DNA from: an uncultured Collinsella sp.
GTDB lineage: Bacteria; Actinomycetota; Coriobacteriia; Coriobacteriales; Coriobacteriaceae
DNA: 64,000 bases
Assembly: GCA_900541025.1 (NCBI GenBank)
Contig: UQIL01000002.1
Coordinates: forward strand, 70,830 to 134,829
Direction of reading: 5' to 3'
Both the position numbers and the translations under genes were made by a program. Each line of letters begins with the position of its first letter. Positions within the stretch are counted from its first letter, which is position 1. Shown piece after piece: positions 36,462 through 43,670 of the stretch. The notes under the pieces are model-generated. The model saw only the letters and a list, made by a program, of their open reading frames with translations. It was not told where the DNA came from and did no database searches.

Positions 36462-36490
36462 CCAAATCCCGACTCATGGTGGGGGAGCGG

Positions 36491-36515
36491 AGGGCGGCCT
36501 TTCGGGACCGCCCTT
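36491..36515 (+). terminator. Possible terminator of rnr
   Basis: AGGGCGG and CCGCCCT pair around an 11-nt loop and are followed by TCGCATTTG. The stem is convincing, the T-run is weak. Confidence 0.45.
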
Positions 36516-36580
36516 CGCATTTGAATCGTGGCTACCTTGCCGTCTGCTCGGCCGCCCGCTTACCTGCTATTTGAGAGGTA

Positions 36581-36618
36581 AAACCTAACAAAATAAACCT
36601 GTCCCTTTTGGCAGGTTT
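36581..36618. repeat. Intergenic palindromic repeat, AAACCTGCCAAAA family, copy 2
   Basis: AAACCTAACAAAA and TTTTGGCAGGTTT flank the same TAAACCTGTCCC centre as the copy at 24412-24449, with equal total length. Two left-arm bases have changed, so this copy pairs less well. Its right end is 19 nt upstream of the recombinase start codon. Confidence 0.7.
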
Positions 36619-36637
36619 ACAAGAAAGCGGGGATGAG

Positions 36638-37243
36638 ATGGCGACGGTGTACGGTTATGCGCGGGTGAGTTCGCGCGATCAGAACCTTAATCGGCAGCTG
36701 GATGCGCTGGGCGCCTATGGCGTGGGCTCGGCGAATATTTATGCCGACCATGCGAGCGGCAAGGACTTCGATCGACCGCGTTATCGCGAGCTGCTGCACG
36801 TCCTGGGAGACGGGGACGTACTGGTGGTGCTTTCTATCGACCGACTTGGTCGTAATTACTCCGAGATTCTTGAGGAATGGCGACGCATTACCAAGGAGCT
36901 CGGGGTTGCCATTGTGGTGTTGGACATGCCATTGCTTGACACGCGCGCTAGGGCCAGCGGCGCGCCGGATGTGACTAACACCCTGATTGCCGATATTGTG
37001 CTGCAACTGCTGAGCTACGTGGCGCAGGTGGAGCGCGAGAATATCCATCGGCGCCAAGCGGAGGGAATTGCAGCGGCGCGGGCGCGAGGGGTTCGTTTCG
37101 GTCGACCTCGCAAGCCGTGCCCTCCTCAGTTTGAGCTGGTGCGCGATAGCTATGAGGCAGGCGATATTACCCGCAGCCAGGCAGCAAAGTGCCTGGGCGT
37201 GTGCGTGGGGACGTTCGATCGCTGGATGCGCGAGGCGGGGTAG
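36638..37243 (+). CDS. Serine recombinase (resolvase/invertase family)
   Basis: A 201-residue site-specific recombinase. The catalytic serine is expected at S11 in YGYARVSSRDQN. LSIDRLGRNYSEILEEWR and YVAQVERENIHRRQAEGI are typical of Pin/resolvase catalytic domains. A C-terminal helix-turn-helix lies at about 160-200 (DITRSQAAKCLGVCVGTFDRWM). ATG at 36638 is chosen with a weak GGGGAT site. No transposon, prophage gene or invertible segment was seen next to it. It sits right after a palindromic repeat, but a link is unproven. Confidence 0.88.
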   Translation: MATVYGYARVSSRDQNLNRQLDALGAYGVGSANIYADHASGKDFDRPRYRELLHVLGDGDVLVVLSIDRLGRNYSEILEEWRRITKELGVAIVVLDMPLLDTRARASGAPDVTNTLIADIVLQLLSYVAQVERENIHRRQAEGIAAARARGVRFGRPRKPCPPQFELVRDSYEAGDITRSQAAKCLGVCVGTFDRWMREAG

Positions 37244-37348
37244 GGGTTTGCGTCGCTTTGTCGCTTCCTGTTGTGATTCAAATTTTGATACGGTGGCGAT
37301 GTCATTTGGGGCTACACTCGCTGATATTCAAAAAAAGGAGGTAGGCCC

Positions 37349-37930
37349 TTGGCGCGCGTAAAACAAATAATCGGATGGACCGCGATCGTTCTGTTCGCTG
37401 CAACGCTGGCGGGCATCTGGGTGCTGACGGAGCAAAATGCGGTGGAGACGTCGTTGCTGAGCGAGTCCACCGCGCGTGTGGTGGAGGGTCAGGCTACGGG
37501 CGTACAGGCTGCCAATGCCACGGGTGAAGCTCAGACGGAGAACGGAATGACCGGGGGCACCGATTCGGCTGCCTCGAATGTACGGTCTGGCCGACTTGCT
37601 TCCATTCGCATGTGGGTGGGCACGAACGTCCGTCGCGTTGCCCATACCGTAGAGTTTTTCTTCGTCGGATTGTTCGCCTCGGTGGTCGTGGTTTGCTTTT
37701 CCAGGCGTCCGTGGAGCGTATGCTCCCGTTGCCTGCCCGCATTGCTATTTTGCGCCGCCTGCTCCATTGGCGATCAGGTGCATAAGATCTTTGTTCCCGG
37801 CAGGCATTTCGACGTTATCGATTTAGGATTCGATGCTGCGGGCTATGTCACCGCGATGCTGTTGGTATTGCTGGCAGCGGCGTTGGTGCGCCATGCGACT
37901 CGGCCGATCGGCGCCCATGCGAGGCGCTAG
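37349..37930 (+). CDS. VanZ-like membrane protein
   Basis: The 193-residue protein has an N-terminal membrane segment (IIGWTAIVLFAATLAGIWVL), a ~50-residue polar loop, then two or three more helices. The segment VAHTVEFFFVGLF and the later DQVHKIFVPGRHFDVIDLGFDAAG match the VanZ family pattern, with conserved Glu and the PGR-x-x-D-x-x-D region. VanZ gives low-level teicoplanin resistance in enterococci; most homologues have unknown roles. The TTG start has an excellent AAAGGAGGT site 6 nt upstream. Confidence 0.75.
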   Translation: MARVKQIIGWTAIVLFAATLAGIWVLTEQNAVETSLLSESTARVVEGQATGVQAANATGEAQTENGMTGGTDSAASNVRSGRLASIRMWVGTNVRRVAHTVEFFFVGLFASVVVVCFSRRPWSVCSRCLPALLFCAACSIGDQVHKIFVPGRHFDVIDLGFDAAGYVTAMLLVLLAAALVRHATRPIGAHARR

Positions 37931-38052
37931 CCTTAAGACGAGACATCGCGACTGCCTATGCTTCGACATTGACTACAATAACGGCTGCAATCGCGAGTGG
38001 TCGTCGATGTGCAGTTTTCCAGACACCTGTTTTCTCTAAGAAAGGAAATCCC

Positions 38053-38412
38053 ATGGCGGTATTGTTTGTTGAATATCCCAAGTGCTCGACCTGTAAGAAC
38101 GCCAAGGCATGGCTGGACGAACATGGGGTAGAGTACATCGACCGCGATATCGTTTTGGACAATCCCACGGCTGATGAGCTTGCGACCTGGGTTGCTCGTT
38201 CGGGGCTGCCGGTGCGGCGCTTCTTTAATTCGTCGGGCATGAAATATCGAGAGCTGGGCCTGAAGGCGCGTCTGGATGCGGGCATGACGGATCAGGAGTG
38301 CTACGAGCTGCTGGCGACCGACGGCATGCTGGTCAAGCGTCCGCTGCTGGTGGGCGACGACTTTGCGATTCCCGGCTTTAGGGAAGCGGCTTGGGCCGAG
38401 GCGTTGCTGTAG
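38053..38412 (+). CDS. Spx/ArsC-family thioredoxin-fold protein
   Basis: A 119-residue protein of the arsenate-reductase-like Spx/MgsR family. It starts MAVLFVEYPKCSTCKNAKAWL with a CSTC redox motif at about residues 11-14. FFNSSGMKYRELGLK and MLVKRPLLVGDD are typical of the YffB/Spx type. It could be a reductase or a transcription regulator acting through RNA polymerase. Sequence alone does not decide. ATG at 38053 is preceded by AAAGGAA. A triple palindrome follows the gene. Confidence 0.85.
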   Translation: MAVLFVEYPKCSTCKNAKAWLDEHGVEYIDRDIVLDNPTADELATWVARSGLPVRRFFNSSGMKYRELGLKARLDAGMTDQECYELLATDGMLVKRPLLVGDDFAIPGFREAAWAEALL

Positions 38413-38417
38413 CGGCT

Positions 38418-38590
38418 GCGGAAAGTGCGACCCGTTTTGAGCTCGGATTCCGGGACGCAGTTTCCGGTTGAAGGGGCTAGCGGAAACCGTATCCCAGTTT
38501 GAGCGCGAAATCTGGGATACGGTTTCCGTTTGGGGCCTCTAGGGGAAAGCGCGTCCCGTTCTGGACGTAAATTCCGGGATGAGCTTTCCG
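38418..38590. repeat. Three tandem palindromes of about 62 bp
   Basis: Three units follow one another: about 38419-38467, 38481-38528 and 38543-38590. The middle one has perfect 17-bp arms, CGGAAACCGTATCCCAG and its complement. The outer units have the same outline (GGAAAG, CCCG, a central TTTGAGC- or TCTGGACG-type loop, CCGGGA, CTTTCC) but are diverged. They lie between two convergent genes and could terminate both. Confidence 0.75.
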
Positions 38591-38632
38591 GTTGGCGGGC
38601 ATGCGCACTATCCCGGCTGGCGGGCATATGCG

Positions 38633-39043
38633 CTAATCCTCAAGCTGTGCCCATTCGTGCGGATCGTAGACCTTTACGTGCTTGTTGGGCTTGCCGCTCC
38701 AGTACTCCTCGTCCATAAAGGGCAGATATGCCTGAACGCCGGGGCAGATAAAGGGAATCCGCTGCTGTTGCAGTCGCTCGCGCTGGCGCTGCTCCAGGTG
38801 CGCCTCGGATATGACGGTCGGCATGCCGGACAGCTCGACGAGGCTTGCCTGGATTCGCTTAAGGTCGGGGAGTCCCGCGTGCCATGACACCCGCATGATC
38901 AAAAAGGATGCACGGCGGTATTTTGCCTGCATCACCGTGATGGCGGGGCGCAGTGTGGGATGGATTTTGTCCCGTTCGGGCCAAAGGTCGGCAGTGATCT
39001 CGAGGCCCAGGGTCTCCCATAGGTAATCAAGCTCTTCGTCCAT
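38633..39043 (-). CDS. Conserved hypothetical protein resembling the N-terminal part of a MarR-like regulator family
   Basis: A 136-residue protein. The segment TVISEAHLEQRQRERLQQQRIPFICPGVQAYLPFMDEEYW resembles a Firmicutes/Actinobacteria family whose members show a 'IPFIVPGKQMYLP' type motif followed by a winged helix. Here the protein stops soon after that motif, so the DNA-binding part seems missing. The C-terminus DPHEWAQLED does not suggest a recent frameshift. The function is unknown. It converges with the Spx/ArsC gene. The upstream region 39044-39246 shows nothing recognisable. Confidence 0.65.
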   Translation of the reverse strand: MDEELDYLWETLGLEITADLWPERDKIHPTLRPAITVMQAKYRRASFLIMRVSWHAGLPDLKRIQASLVELSGMPTVISEAHLEQRQRERLQQQRIPFICPGVQAYLPFMDEEYWSGKPNKHVKVYDPHEWAQLED

Positions 39044-39246
39044 GGCGCCTCGATATCTACGCGATCATTGATGCTTCGATTGTGTTGCCTGGTGCTATCG
39101 TTTTCGCGGTAGAATCTGCCAACGGTTGACGGCTACCGCTCGCGGCGTTTTGCCCCTCGTGTACAGCGGTCGGCTTCACAGGTCCTTCACGGGTTGGACT
39201 AAATTAGGCCAATTTGACTGAATTTCAAAAAAGTCAAAATTGGGGC

Positions 39247-39275
39247 TTGCGTCACGGCGAGACTTCCCGTATATT
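39247..39275 (+). promoter_or_regulatory. Promoter of the tRNA-Gln/tRNA-Glu pair
   Basis: TTGCGT and TATATT are separated by 17 nt. Transcription would start near 39282, about 38 nt before the first tRNA. An AT-rich stretch lies just upstream (39215-39240), which may act as an UP element. Confidence 0.5.
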
Positions 39276-39319
39276 TCTTTCTTGCGCAAAGGCACAGCCG
39301 AGCGCAGCGATGCAGTCAT

Positions 39320-39393
39320 TGGGATGTCGTCTAATGGCAGGACAGCGGATTCTGGTTCCGTCAATGGGGGTTCGACTCCCTCCATCCCAGCCA
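39320..39393 (+). tRNA. tRNA-Gln, anticodon CTG
   Basis: The acceptor stem TGGGATG pairs with CATCCCA, followed by discriminator G and an encoded CCA. The anticodon arm is GCGGA-TTCTGGT-TCCGT with CTG at 39352-39354. The T-arm has GGGGG-TTCGACT-CCCTC. It is separated from the next tRNA by 17 nt. Confidence 0.95.
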
Positions 39394-39410
39394 TTGCATT
39401 TGCTACATAT

Positions 39411-39487
39411 GGCCCGTTCGTCTAGCGGTTTAGGACGCCGCCCTCTCAAGGCGGAGATCACCAGTTCGAATCTGGTACGGGCTACCA
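39411..39487 (+). tRNA. tRNA-Glu, anticodon CTC
   Basis: The acceptor GGCCCGT pairs with ACGGGCT (one G-T pair at the first position), then discriminator A and an encoded CCA. The anticodon arm is CCGCC-CTCTCAA-GGCGG with CTC at 39445-39447. The T-loop is TTCGAAT. A terminator follows 11 nt later. Confidence 0.95.
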
Positions 39488-39497
39488 AAATTGAACG

Positions 39498-39525
39498 CCC
39501 GGGCCTCGTAAGAGACCCGGGTTTT
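39498..39525 (+). terminator. Terminator of the tRNA pair
   Basis: CCCGGGCCTC and GAGACCCGGG form a 10-bp stem with one mismatch around GTAA, then TTTTG. Confidence 0.8.
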
Positions 39526-39581
39526 GTGTATTGACCGTATATACGGCGCCTGCCGTGTTTCGCTCAGATCGAGGAGTAGCC

Positions 39582-40499
39582 ATGGATCTGCCCATCAGCT
39601 TGCAAGACATCACGTATGCCGAGAACTATCTGGCGCAGGGCGACTTGGCTACGGCGACGCCGCTGCTGGAGCGTCTGGTGGAGCTCGCCGAGGAGTATAT
39701 TGATGCTGAGTGCAAGACGGAGGAGAAGCGTCAATACTTTAGCTTCGATAGCAAGTTTGAGCGCTTGGCCTATCGCCGCGTGGAGAAGGATCCGCGCGAG
39801 CTCGTGCAGGTCGAGGTGCCGTTTGACCGCCTGTACTCTGACATGGCGTTTGCCTACATTCGCCAGCAGGATTATGTGAGCGCTCGTAATGCCCTGATGC
39901 AGGCTGTGCGTTGGGACCCCATGAACTGCAACTATCGCTTGGATTTGGCCGAGCTGTTCCGCGCACTCGAGGACAAGCAGGAGTGGGCATCGCTCTCGTT
40001 TTCGGTGCTAGAGCGCGCGAGCGATGGCAAGTGCGCCGCCCGCGCTTACGCCAATCTGGGTCAGTACTTCTTGGAGCCCGAGACCGAGAACATTTCGGCT
40101 GCCGTGGGCTGCGCGCGTCTGGCGCTGCGCCTGGCGCCCAACGATGCGCATACGACGCGCCTGCTCAACAAGATCCATACTACCTATCCGGATGCCGCCG
40201 AGGAGAGCGACGAGCACGTGATGGGCGAGCTGGCGTTGCAGGGCGTTCCGACCTCACCTTCGGCCGAGATTGCCATCTGCCTGATTATGTGCGCGACCGA
40301 TGCTGCAAGCGACGGCGACAAGCAGGAGGCGACGCGCCTGACGGTGCGTGCTCGCGACTTGGTGGGCGAGGAAGCCTGCGCGGCGATTATCAAACTGGTG
40401 CGCGAGAGCGATGCTGAGCTCAATGCCGAGCGCAAGGCAAAGCGCGAGGCTGCGGGCTCAAACGCCGATGGCGCCAAGGAGGCCGGCGATGCCCAGTAA
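39582..40499 (+). CDS. TPR-repeat protein upstream of smpB
   Basis: A 305-residue soluble protein. The first half shows helical repeats typical of TPR proteins, for example ITYAENYLAQGDLATATPLLERLVELAEEY and DMAFAYIRQQDYVSARNALMQAVRWDP. The rest is helical and ends in a charged tail. Its partner is unknown. ATG at 39582 has GAGGAG upstream. The gene overlaps smpB by 11 nt, so it is expressed with the trans-translation factor. Confidence 0.75.
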   Translation: MDLPISLQDITYAENYLAQGDLATATPLLERLVELAEEYIDAECKTEEKRQYFSFDSKFERLAYRRVEKDPRELVQVEVPFDRLYSDMAFAYIRQQDYVSARNALMQAVRWDPMNCNYRLDLAELFRALEDKQEWASLSFSVLERASDGKCAARAYANLGQYFLEPETENISAAVGCARLALRLAPNDAHTTRLLNKIHTTYPDAAEESDEHVMGELALQGVPTSPSAEIAICLIMCATDAASDGDKQEATRLTVRARDLVGEEACAAIIKLVRESDAELNAERKAKREAAGSNADGAKEAGDAQ

Positions 40500-40959
40500 G
40501 CGCGAGCGCAAGCTCATTTCCAAGAATCGCTCGGCACATCACGAGTACTTTATCGATGAGACATTTGAGTGTGGCATTGAACTGAGCGGCACCGAGGTCA
40601 AGTCGATTCGCGAGCGCGCCTGCCAGATAACCGATACCTTCGCGCTGATCCGCGGCGGGGAGTGCTGGCTCGTCGGCCTGCATATCCACCCTTATAGCCA
40701 TGGTGGCGTGTGGAATCGCGATCCCGACCGTCGGCGTCGTCTGCTGCTGCACCGCAAGGAGATCGACTTTCTTGACGGCAAACTTCGCAACCGTGGTTAT
40801 GCGCTGGTTCCGTTGGAGCTCTACTTTAATACCGACGGCCGCGTAAAGCTGCTGCTGGGTCTGGGTCGCGGCAAGAAGCTCTACGACAAGCGCGAGGACA
40901 TGGCCAAGCGTGATGTCCAACGCGAGATCGACCGCGCCCTTAAGGAACGCAACCGCTAG
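40489..40959 (+). CDS. smpB: SsrA-binding protein SmpB
   Basis: The 156-residue protein binds tmRNA and brings it to stalled ribosomes. It starts MPSKRERKLISKNRSAHHEY. It has the core GIELSGTEVKSIRE and ends with the basic tail KKLYDKREDMAKRDVQREIDRALKERNR. Length is normal. AAGGAGG lies 6-7 nt before the ATG, inside the end of the TPR gene. No tmRNA gene was recognised next to it. Confidence 0.95.
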   Translation: MPSKRERKLISKNRSAHHEYFIDETFECGIELSGTEVKSIRERACQITDTFALIRGGECWLVGLHIHPYSHGGVWNRDPDRRRRLLLHRKEIDFLDGKLRNRGYALVPLELYFNTDGRVKLLLGLGRGKKLYDKREDMAKRDVQREIDRALKERNR

Positions 40960-40969
40960 GCACTCTGTA

Positions 40970-41036
40970 AGTTGCGGTGGAATACGGACTGTTTTGCCTG
41001 TTTGAGGGGCTATTCAGTCCCTATTTCACCGCAACT
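40970..41036. repeat. Intergenic palindromic repeat, GTTGCGGTGAAATA family, copy 3
   Basis: Arms 40970-40991 and 41015-41036 match at 20 of 22 positions. The right arm is identical to the right arm of the 31641-31707 copy over 22 nt. It lies 10 nt after the smpB stop and before a true terminator. Confidence 0.85.
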
Positions 41037-41078
41037 GCGGGCGTCTCATCTTTCTTACTGTTCTGACACATATGTCTC

Positions 41079-41112
41079 AAAGGCGGCGTCCGTTATGGGT
41101 GCCGCCTTTTTT
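41079..41112 (+). terminator. Terminator of the TPR-smpB operon
   Basis: AAAGGCGGC and GCCGCCTTT form a 9-bp stem around a 13-nt loop and end in a T-run. It lies between smpB and the flavin reductase gene. Confidence 0.85.
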
Positions 41113-41163
41113 GTGGGTACATACATTCATGAGGTTCCAACCCGAGCTAGGGGAGTGATCGTT

Positions 41164-41667
41164 ATGGACAAAACTGCGTTCTTTACCATGCCGAGTGGCC
41201 TGTACGTGGTGAGCGCCGCGGCAGACGGGCTGCGCGCCGGCTGCGTCATCAACACTGCGGTGCAGGTGACGTCCATGCCGCCGCGTATTTCGGTTGCCGT
41301 GAACAAGGACAATGTCACCTCGGGCGTCATCGCATCGGCCAAAGCGTTCGCGCTGACCGTGATCGATCAGACCGCCGACATGCTCTACATCGGTAACTTT
41401 GGGTTCCGCACCAGCAGCGATTATGACAAGTTTGCCAAATACGAGACCCGCGAGACGGCTCTGGGCATGCCCTATGTGCCCGAGCACGCGGCGGCGCTGT
41501 TTAGCTGCCGTCTGATTGATGCCGTGGATGTGGGCACGCATCTGCTGTTTATTGGCGAGGTCGGGGATGCCGAGCGCCTGAGCGACGAGACGCCGCTGAC
41601 GTACGACTACTATCACAAGGTGCTAAAGGGCAAGACGCCGCCCAAAGCCTCGTCGTATCAAGGCTAG
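41164..41667 (+). CDS. Flavin reductase-like protein (FMN-binding split barrel)
   Basis: The 167-residue protein begins MDKTAFFTMPSGLYVVSA and has TAVQVTSMPPRISVAVNKDNVTS, the FMN-binding pattern of flavin reductase-like proteins. HLLFIGEVGDAERL is near the C-terminus. In anaerobes this domain is often fused to rubredoxin as an NADH:rubredoxin oxidoreductase. Here a separate rubredoxin gene follows, so it probably reduces that protein. The start with GGGGAG about 8 nt upstream is preferred over longer frames. Confidence 0.85.
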   Translation: MDKTAFFTMPSGLYVVSAAADGLRAGCVINTAVQVTSMPPRISVAVNKDNVTSGVIASAKAFALTVIDQTADMLYIGNFGFRTSSDYDKFAKYETRETALGMPYVPEHAAALFSCRLIDAVDVGTHLLFIGEVGDAERLSDETPLTYDYYHKVLKGKTPPKASSYQG

Positions 41668-41684
41668 AAATATTCTAAAAATAC

Positions 41685-41712
41685 TTGCATTATGTTATTG
41701 AGAATATATACT
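41685..41712 (+). promoter_or_regulatory. Promoter and dyad upstream of rubredoxin
   Basis: TTGCAT and TATACT are 16 nt apart. An ATATTCT/AGAATAT inverted repeat (about 41670-41676 and 41701-41707) overlaps the promoter and could be an operator for a redox or metal regulator. The region is very AT-rich compared with the rest of the window. Confidence 0.5.
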
Positions 41713-41755
41713 AATAAGTAAGTACACCAGCAGTCACGTTCGAGAGGAGAACATC

Positions 41756-41899
41756 ATGGCTGAGGAGAAGAAGACGTATAAGTTTGTGTGCACCGTTTGC
41801 GGTTACGAGGTTGAGGTCGACACGCCCGAGCTGCCCGAGGACTACGTGTGCCCGGTCTGCGGCGTCGGCCCCGATGAGTTTGAGCTTGTCGAGGAGTAG
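41756..41899 (+). CDS. Rubredoxin
   Basis: A 47-residue protein with the two iron-binding knuckles CTVCGY and CPVCGVGPDEFE. The spacing between the CxxC motifs and the GPDEFE end are typical of rubredoxins, although it is a few residues shorter than the common 52-54. It carries single electrons, probably to oxygen- or peroxide-reducing flavoproteins. GAGAGGAG precedes the ATG. It has its own promoter and terminator. Confidence 0.93.
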   Translation: MAEEKKTYKFVCTVCGYEVEVDTPELPEDYVCPVCGVGPDEFELVEE

Positions 41900-41939
41900 C
41901 TCGTAGACACACGACTTGCAACAACATATAGCTCTGTCC

Positions 41940-41977
41940 AAGGGCCCCGGTCGAATTCTCGGCCGGGACCCTTTTGA
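41940..41977 (+). terminator. Terminator of rubredoxin
   Basis: AAGGGCCCCGG and CCGGGACCCTT pair with one mismatch around a short loop, followed by TTGATTT. Confidence 0.75.
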
Positions 41978-41998
41978 TTTATCTGACGGTTTAAAACG

Positions 41999-42022
41999 GT
42001 CTCACGTGTTACAGATTGAGAC
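41999..42022. repeat. Deleted remnant of the 57-bp palindromic repeat
   Basis: GTCTC is followed by 3 nt and then a complete right arm TGTTACAGATTGAGAC. Compared with full copies, the rest of the left arm and nearly all of the centre are missing. It lies between rubredoxin and the end of mntH. Confidence 0.7.
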
Positions 42023-42051
42023 GTTATATCTGGACAGTTACGCCATCCCAA

Positions 42052-43308
42052 TTACATCCCCGTTAGCAGCACGATGTCGAGAATCGTCACGATGACGCCG
42101 ATTCCTACGAGCAGCGCGTTGAGCGGGCGCGAGTTGGTGTATTTGCCCATGACGCGGGGCGAACTGGTGAGTCGTATGAGCACAAAGACCGTAATTGGCA
42201 GCTGAAGCGACAGCAGCGCCTGACTCCAAATGAGACCCTCAAAAGGATTCGGGACGACCAGGCACGCCGCCACTGCGCCGACGAAGCAGGCCGCCACCCC
42301 GATCGAGGAATGTCGGTCGTGGATGTCGTATTCCTCGTCGAACATGCCCGCGGTGATGGTGCCCGCCGCCATGCCCGCCGTCACACTACTCGATAGTCCC
42401 GCAAACAGCAGTGCCACCGCAAAGATGGTCGAGCTTGCCGGGCCCAGAATGGGGGAGAGCGTGGCCGCTGCGACGGCGAGGTCGTCTACGACCATGCCGT
42501 GCGCAAAGAAGGTCGTTGCGGCCAGGATGACCATGGCCGAGTTGATTGCCCAGCCCACGCCCATCGAAAAGAGCGTGTCGAAGAGCTCGTAGCGCAGACG
42601 TTCTTCGATAACCTGCTCGCCTTGGCCTTCAAAGTGCATGGATTGGATGACCTCGGAGTGCAGGAAGAGGTTGTGGGGCATAACGACCGCGCCTAGGACA
42701 CTTACGATAATCGCGGCCGAGCCGGTGGGCATACAGGGTGTGATCCAGCTTGCGGCGGCTTGCGGCCAGTCGACCTTGACTAGTGCAAGCTCGGCTAAAA
42801 ACGAAAGTCCTACCACGCCTACGAAGGCGATGATCCATCGCTCGGCGCGTTTGTAGGAGCTTGTCATGAGCATGGCAATCGATGCCGCCGCCACGATGAT
42901 GCAGCCGGCGCGTACGGGCAGGCCAAAGAGCATTTGAAGCGCGATCGCACCGCCCAGGACTTCGGCCATGGCGGTGGCGACCGTGGCTAGATACGCGCTG
43001 CCGAGTATCGCACGCCCGACGAGGCGGGGTAGGTGGCGCGTCGTGGCCTCGGCAAGACACATGCCCGTGGCGATGCCCAGGTGCGCCGCGTTGTGCTGCA
43101 GCACGATGAGCATGATCGTGGACAGCGTGACGATCCACAGCAGCGCGTAGCCAAACTGCGAGCCCGCGGCCATATTGGAGGCCCAGTTGCCCGGGTCGAT
43201 AAAGCCGACGGTGACGAGCAACCCGGGGCCGATATGCCGGGCGATATCCAGACCTCCGTGGCCTCCGGTGCGGTGCGAGCCAAAGTGTTGTTTGAGATGG
43301 TTGAGCAT
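42052..43308 (-). CDS. mntH: Nramp-family divalent metal transporter (Mn/Fe)
   Basis: The 418-residue membrane protein has about eleven helices. The metal-site motifs DPGN (in VGFIDPGNWASNM, TM1) and MPHN (in GAVVMPHNLFLHS, TM6) are intact; this Met marks Mn2+/Fe2+ selectivity. The start at 43308 has AGGAG 6 nt upstream on its strand. It is divergent from gltB with a 362-nt gap between them. A TTAGGCTAA half-palindrome 50 nt upstream could be a metalloregulator site. Confidence 0.93.
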   Translation of the reverse strand: MLNHLKQHFGSHRTGGHGGLDIARHIGPGLLVTVGFIDPGNWASNMAAGSQFGYALLWIVTLSTIMLIVLQHNAAHLGIATGMCLAEATTRHLPRLVGRAILGSAYLATVATAMAEVLGGAIALQMLFGLPVRAGCIIVAAASIAMLMTSSYKRAERWIIAFVGVVGLSFLAELALVKVDWPQAAASWITPCMPTGSAAIIVSVLGAVVMPHNLFLHSEVIQSMHFEGQGEQVIEERLRYELFDTLFSMGVGWAINSAMVILAATTFFAHGMVVDDLAVAAATLSPILGPASSTIFAVALLFAGLSSSVTAGMAAGTITAGMFDEEYDIHDRHSSIGVAACFVGAVAACLVVPNPFEGLIWSQALLSLQLPITVFVLIRLTSSPRVMGKYTNSRPLNALLVGIGVIVTILDIVLLTGM

Positions 43309-43356
43309 GGTGCGCTCCTGCGTGTCGTTTGTTTGACGCCGCAAAGGATACCTGTT

Positions 43357-43365
43357 TTAGGCTAA
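43357..43365. promoter_or_regulatory. Possible DtxR/MntR-type site upstream of mntH
   Basis: TTAGGCTAA is palindromic and resembles half of the DtxR/IdeR consensus. It is flanked by AT-rich sequence with TTAACC nearby. The match is short, so this is only a suggestion from location. Confidence 0.25.
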
Positions 43366-43430
43366 AAAGTTAACCAAGACTAACAAAATTGTTGTATTTG
43401 GATAGGCTGGTGAAAGGGGATTGCCGAAAT

Positions 43431-43487
43431 GTCTTGATCTGTAACAACTAGGGATGGAAATTGGGTCTTACTGTTACAGATTGAGAT
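43431..43487. repeat. 57-bp palindromic repeat, single copy between mntH and gltB
   Basis: Left arm GTCTTGATCTGTAACA (43431-43446), 25-nt centre, right arm TGTTACAGATTGAGAT (43472-43487). It lies in the divergent promoter region of mntH and gltB, so it cannot simply be a terminator. Confidence 0.9.
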
Positions 43488-43578
43488 GTTTGAAGAGGTG
43501 AGTTTGCAGGCCGAACTTGGGGCCTATGTTGTCGCCCTTGAGGTCGGCGGTGTCCACTCGTAGGGCGTGCGTTACGCG

Positions 43579-43590
43579 ATTGTTTCGAAA
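43579..43590. promoter_or_regulatory. ATTGTTTCGAAA motif upstream of gltB
   Basis: ATTGTTTCGAAA is identical to the right arm core of the dyad upstream of argR (11231-11242). It contains the palindrome GTTTCGAAAC and is followed by GGGCGGGAAAC. It lies about 80 nt before gltB and about 35 nt upstream of a -10-like TAGTAT (43624-43629) that lacks a good -35, which would fit activator control. Confidence 0.35.
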
Positions 43591-43670
43591 CGGGCGGGAA
43601 ACACAACGGACCGGTGATGCTTCTAGTATGCCTAGTCAACTGACTGTCTAACACCTAGGGGAGGATCGCG

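Noticed and set aside
36638..37243. Prophage or transposon marked by the serine recombinase
   Set aside because: No phage structural gene, transposase, terminal repeat or att-like duplication was seen around it. Neighbours are ordinary chromosomal genes.
40960..41163. tmRNA gene next to smpB
   Set aside because: The region holds a palindromic repeat and a terminator. No tRNA-like ends or tag frame were found.
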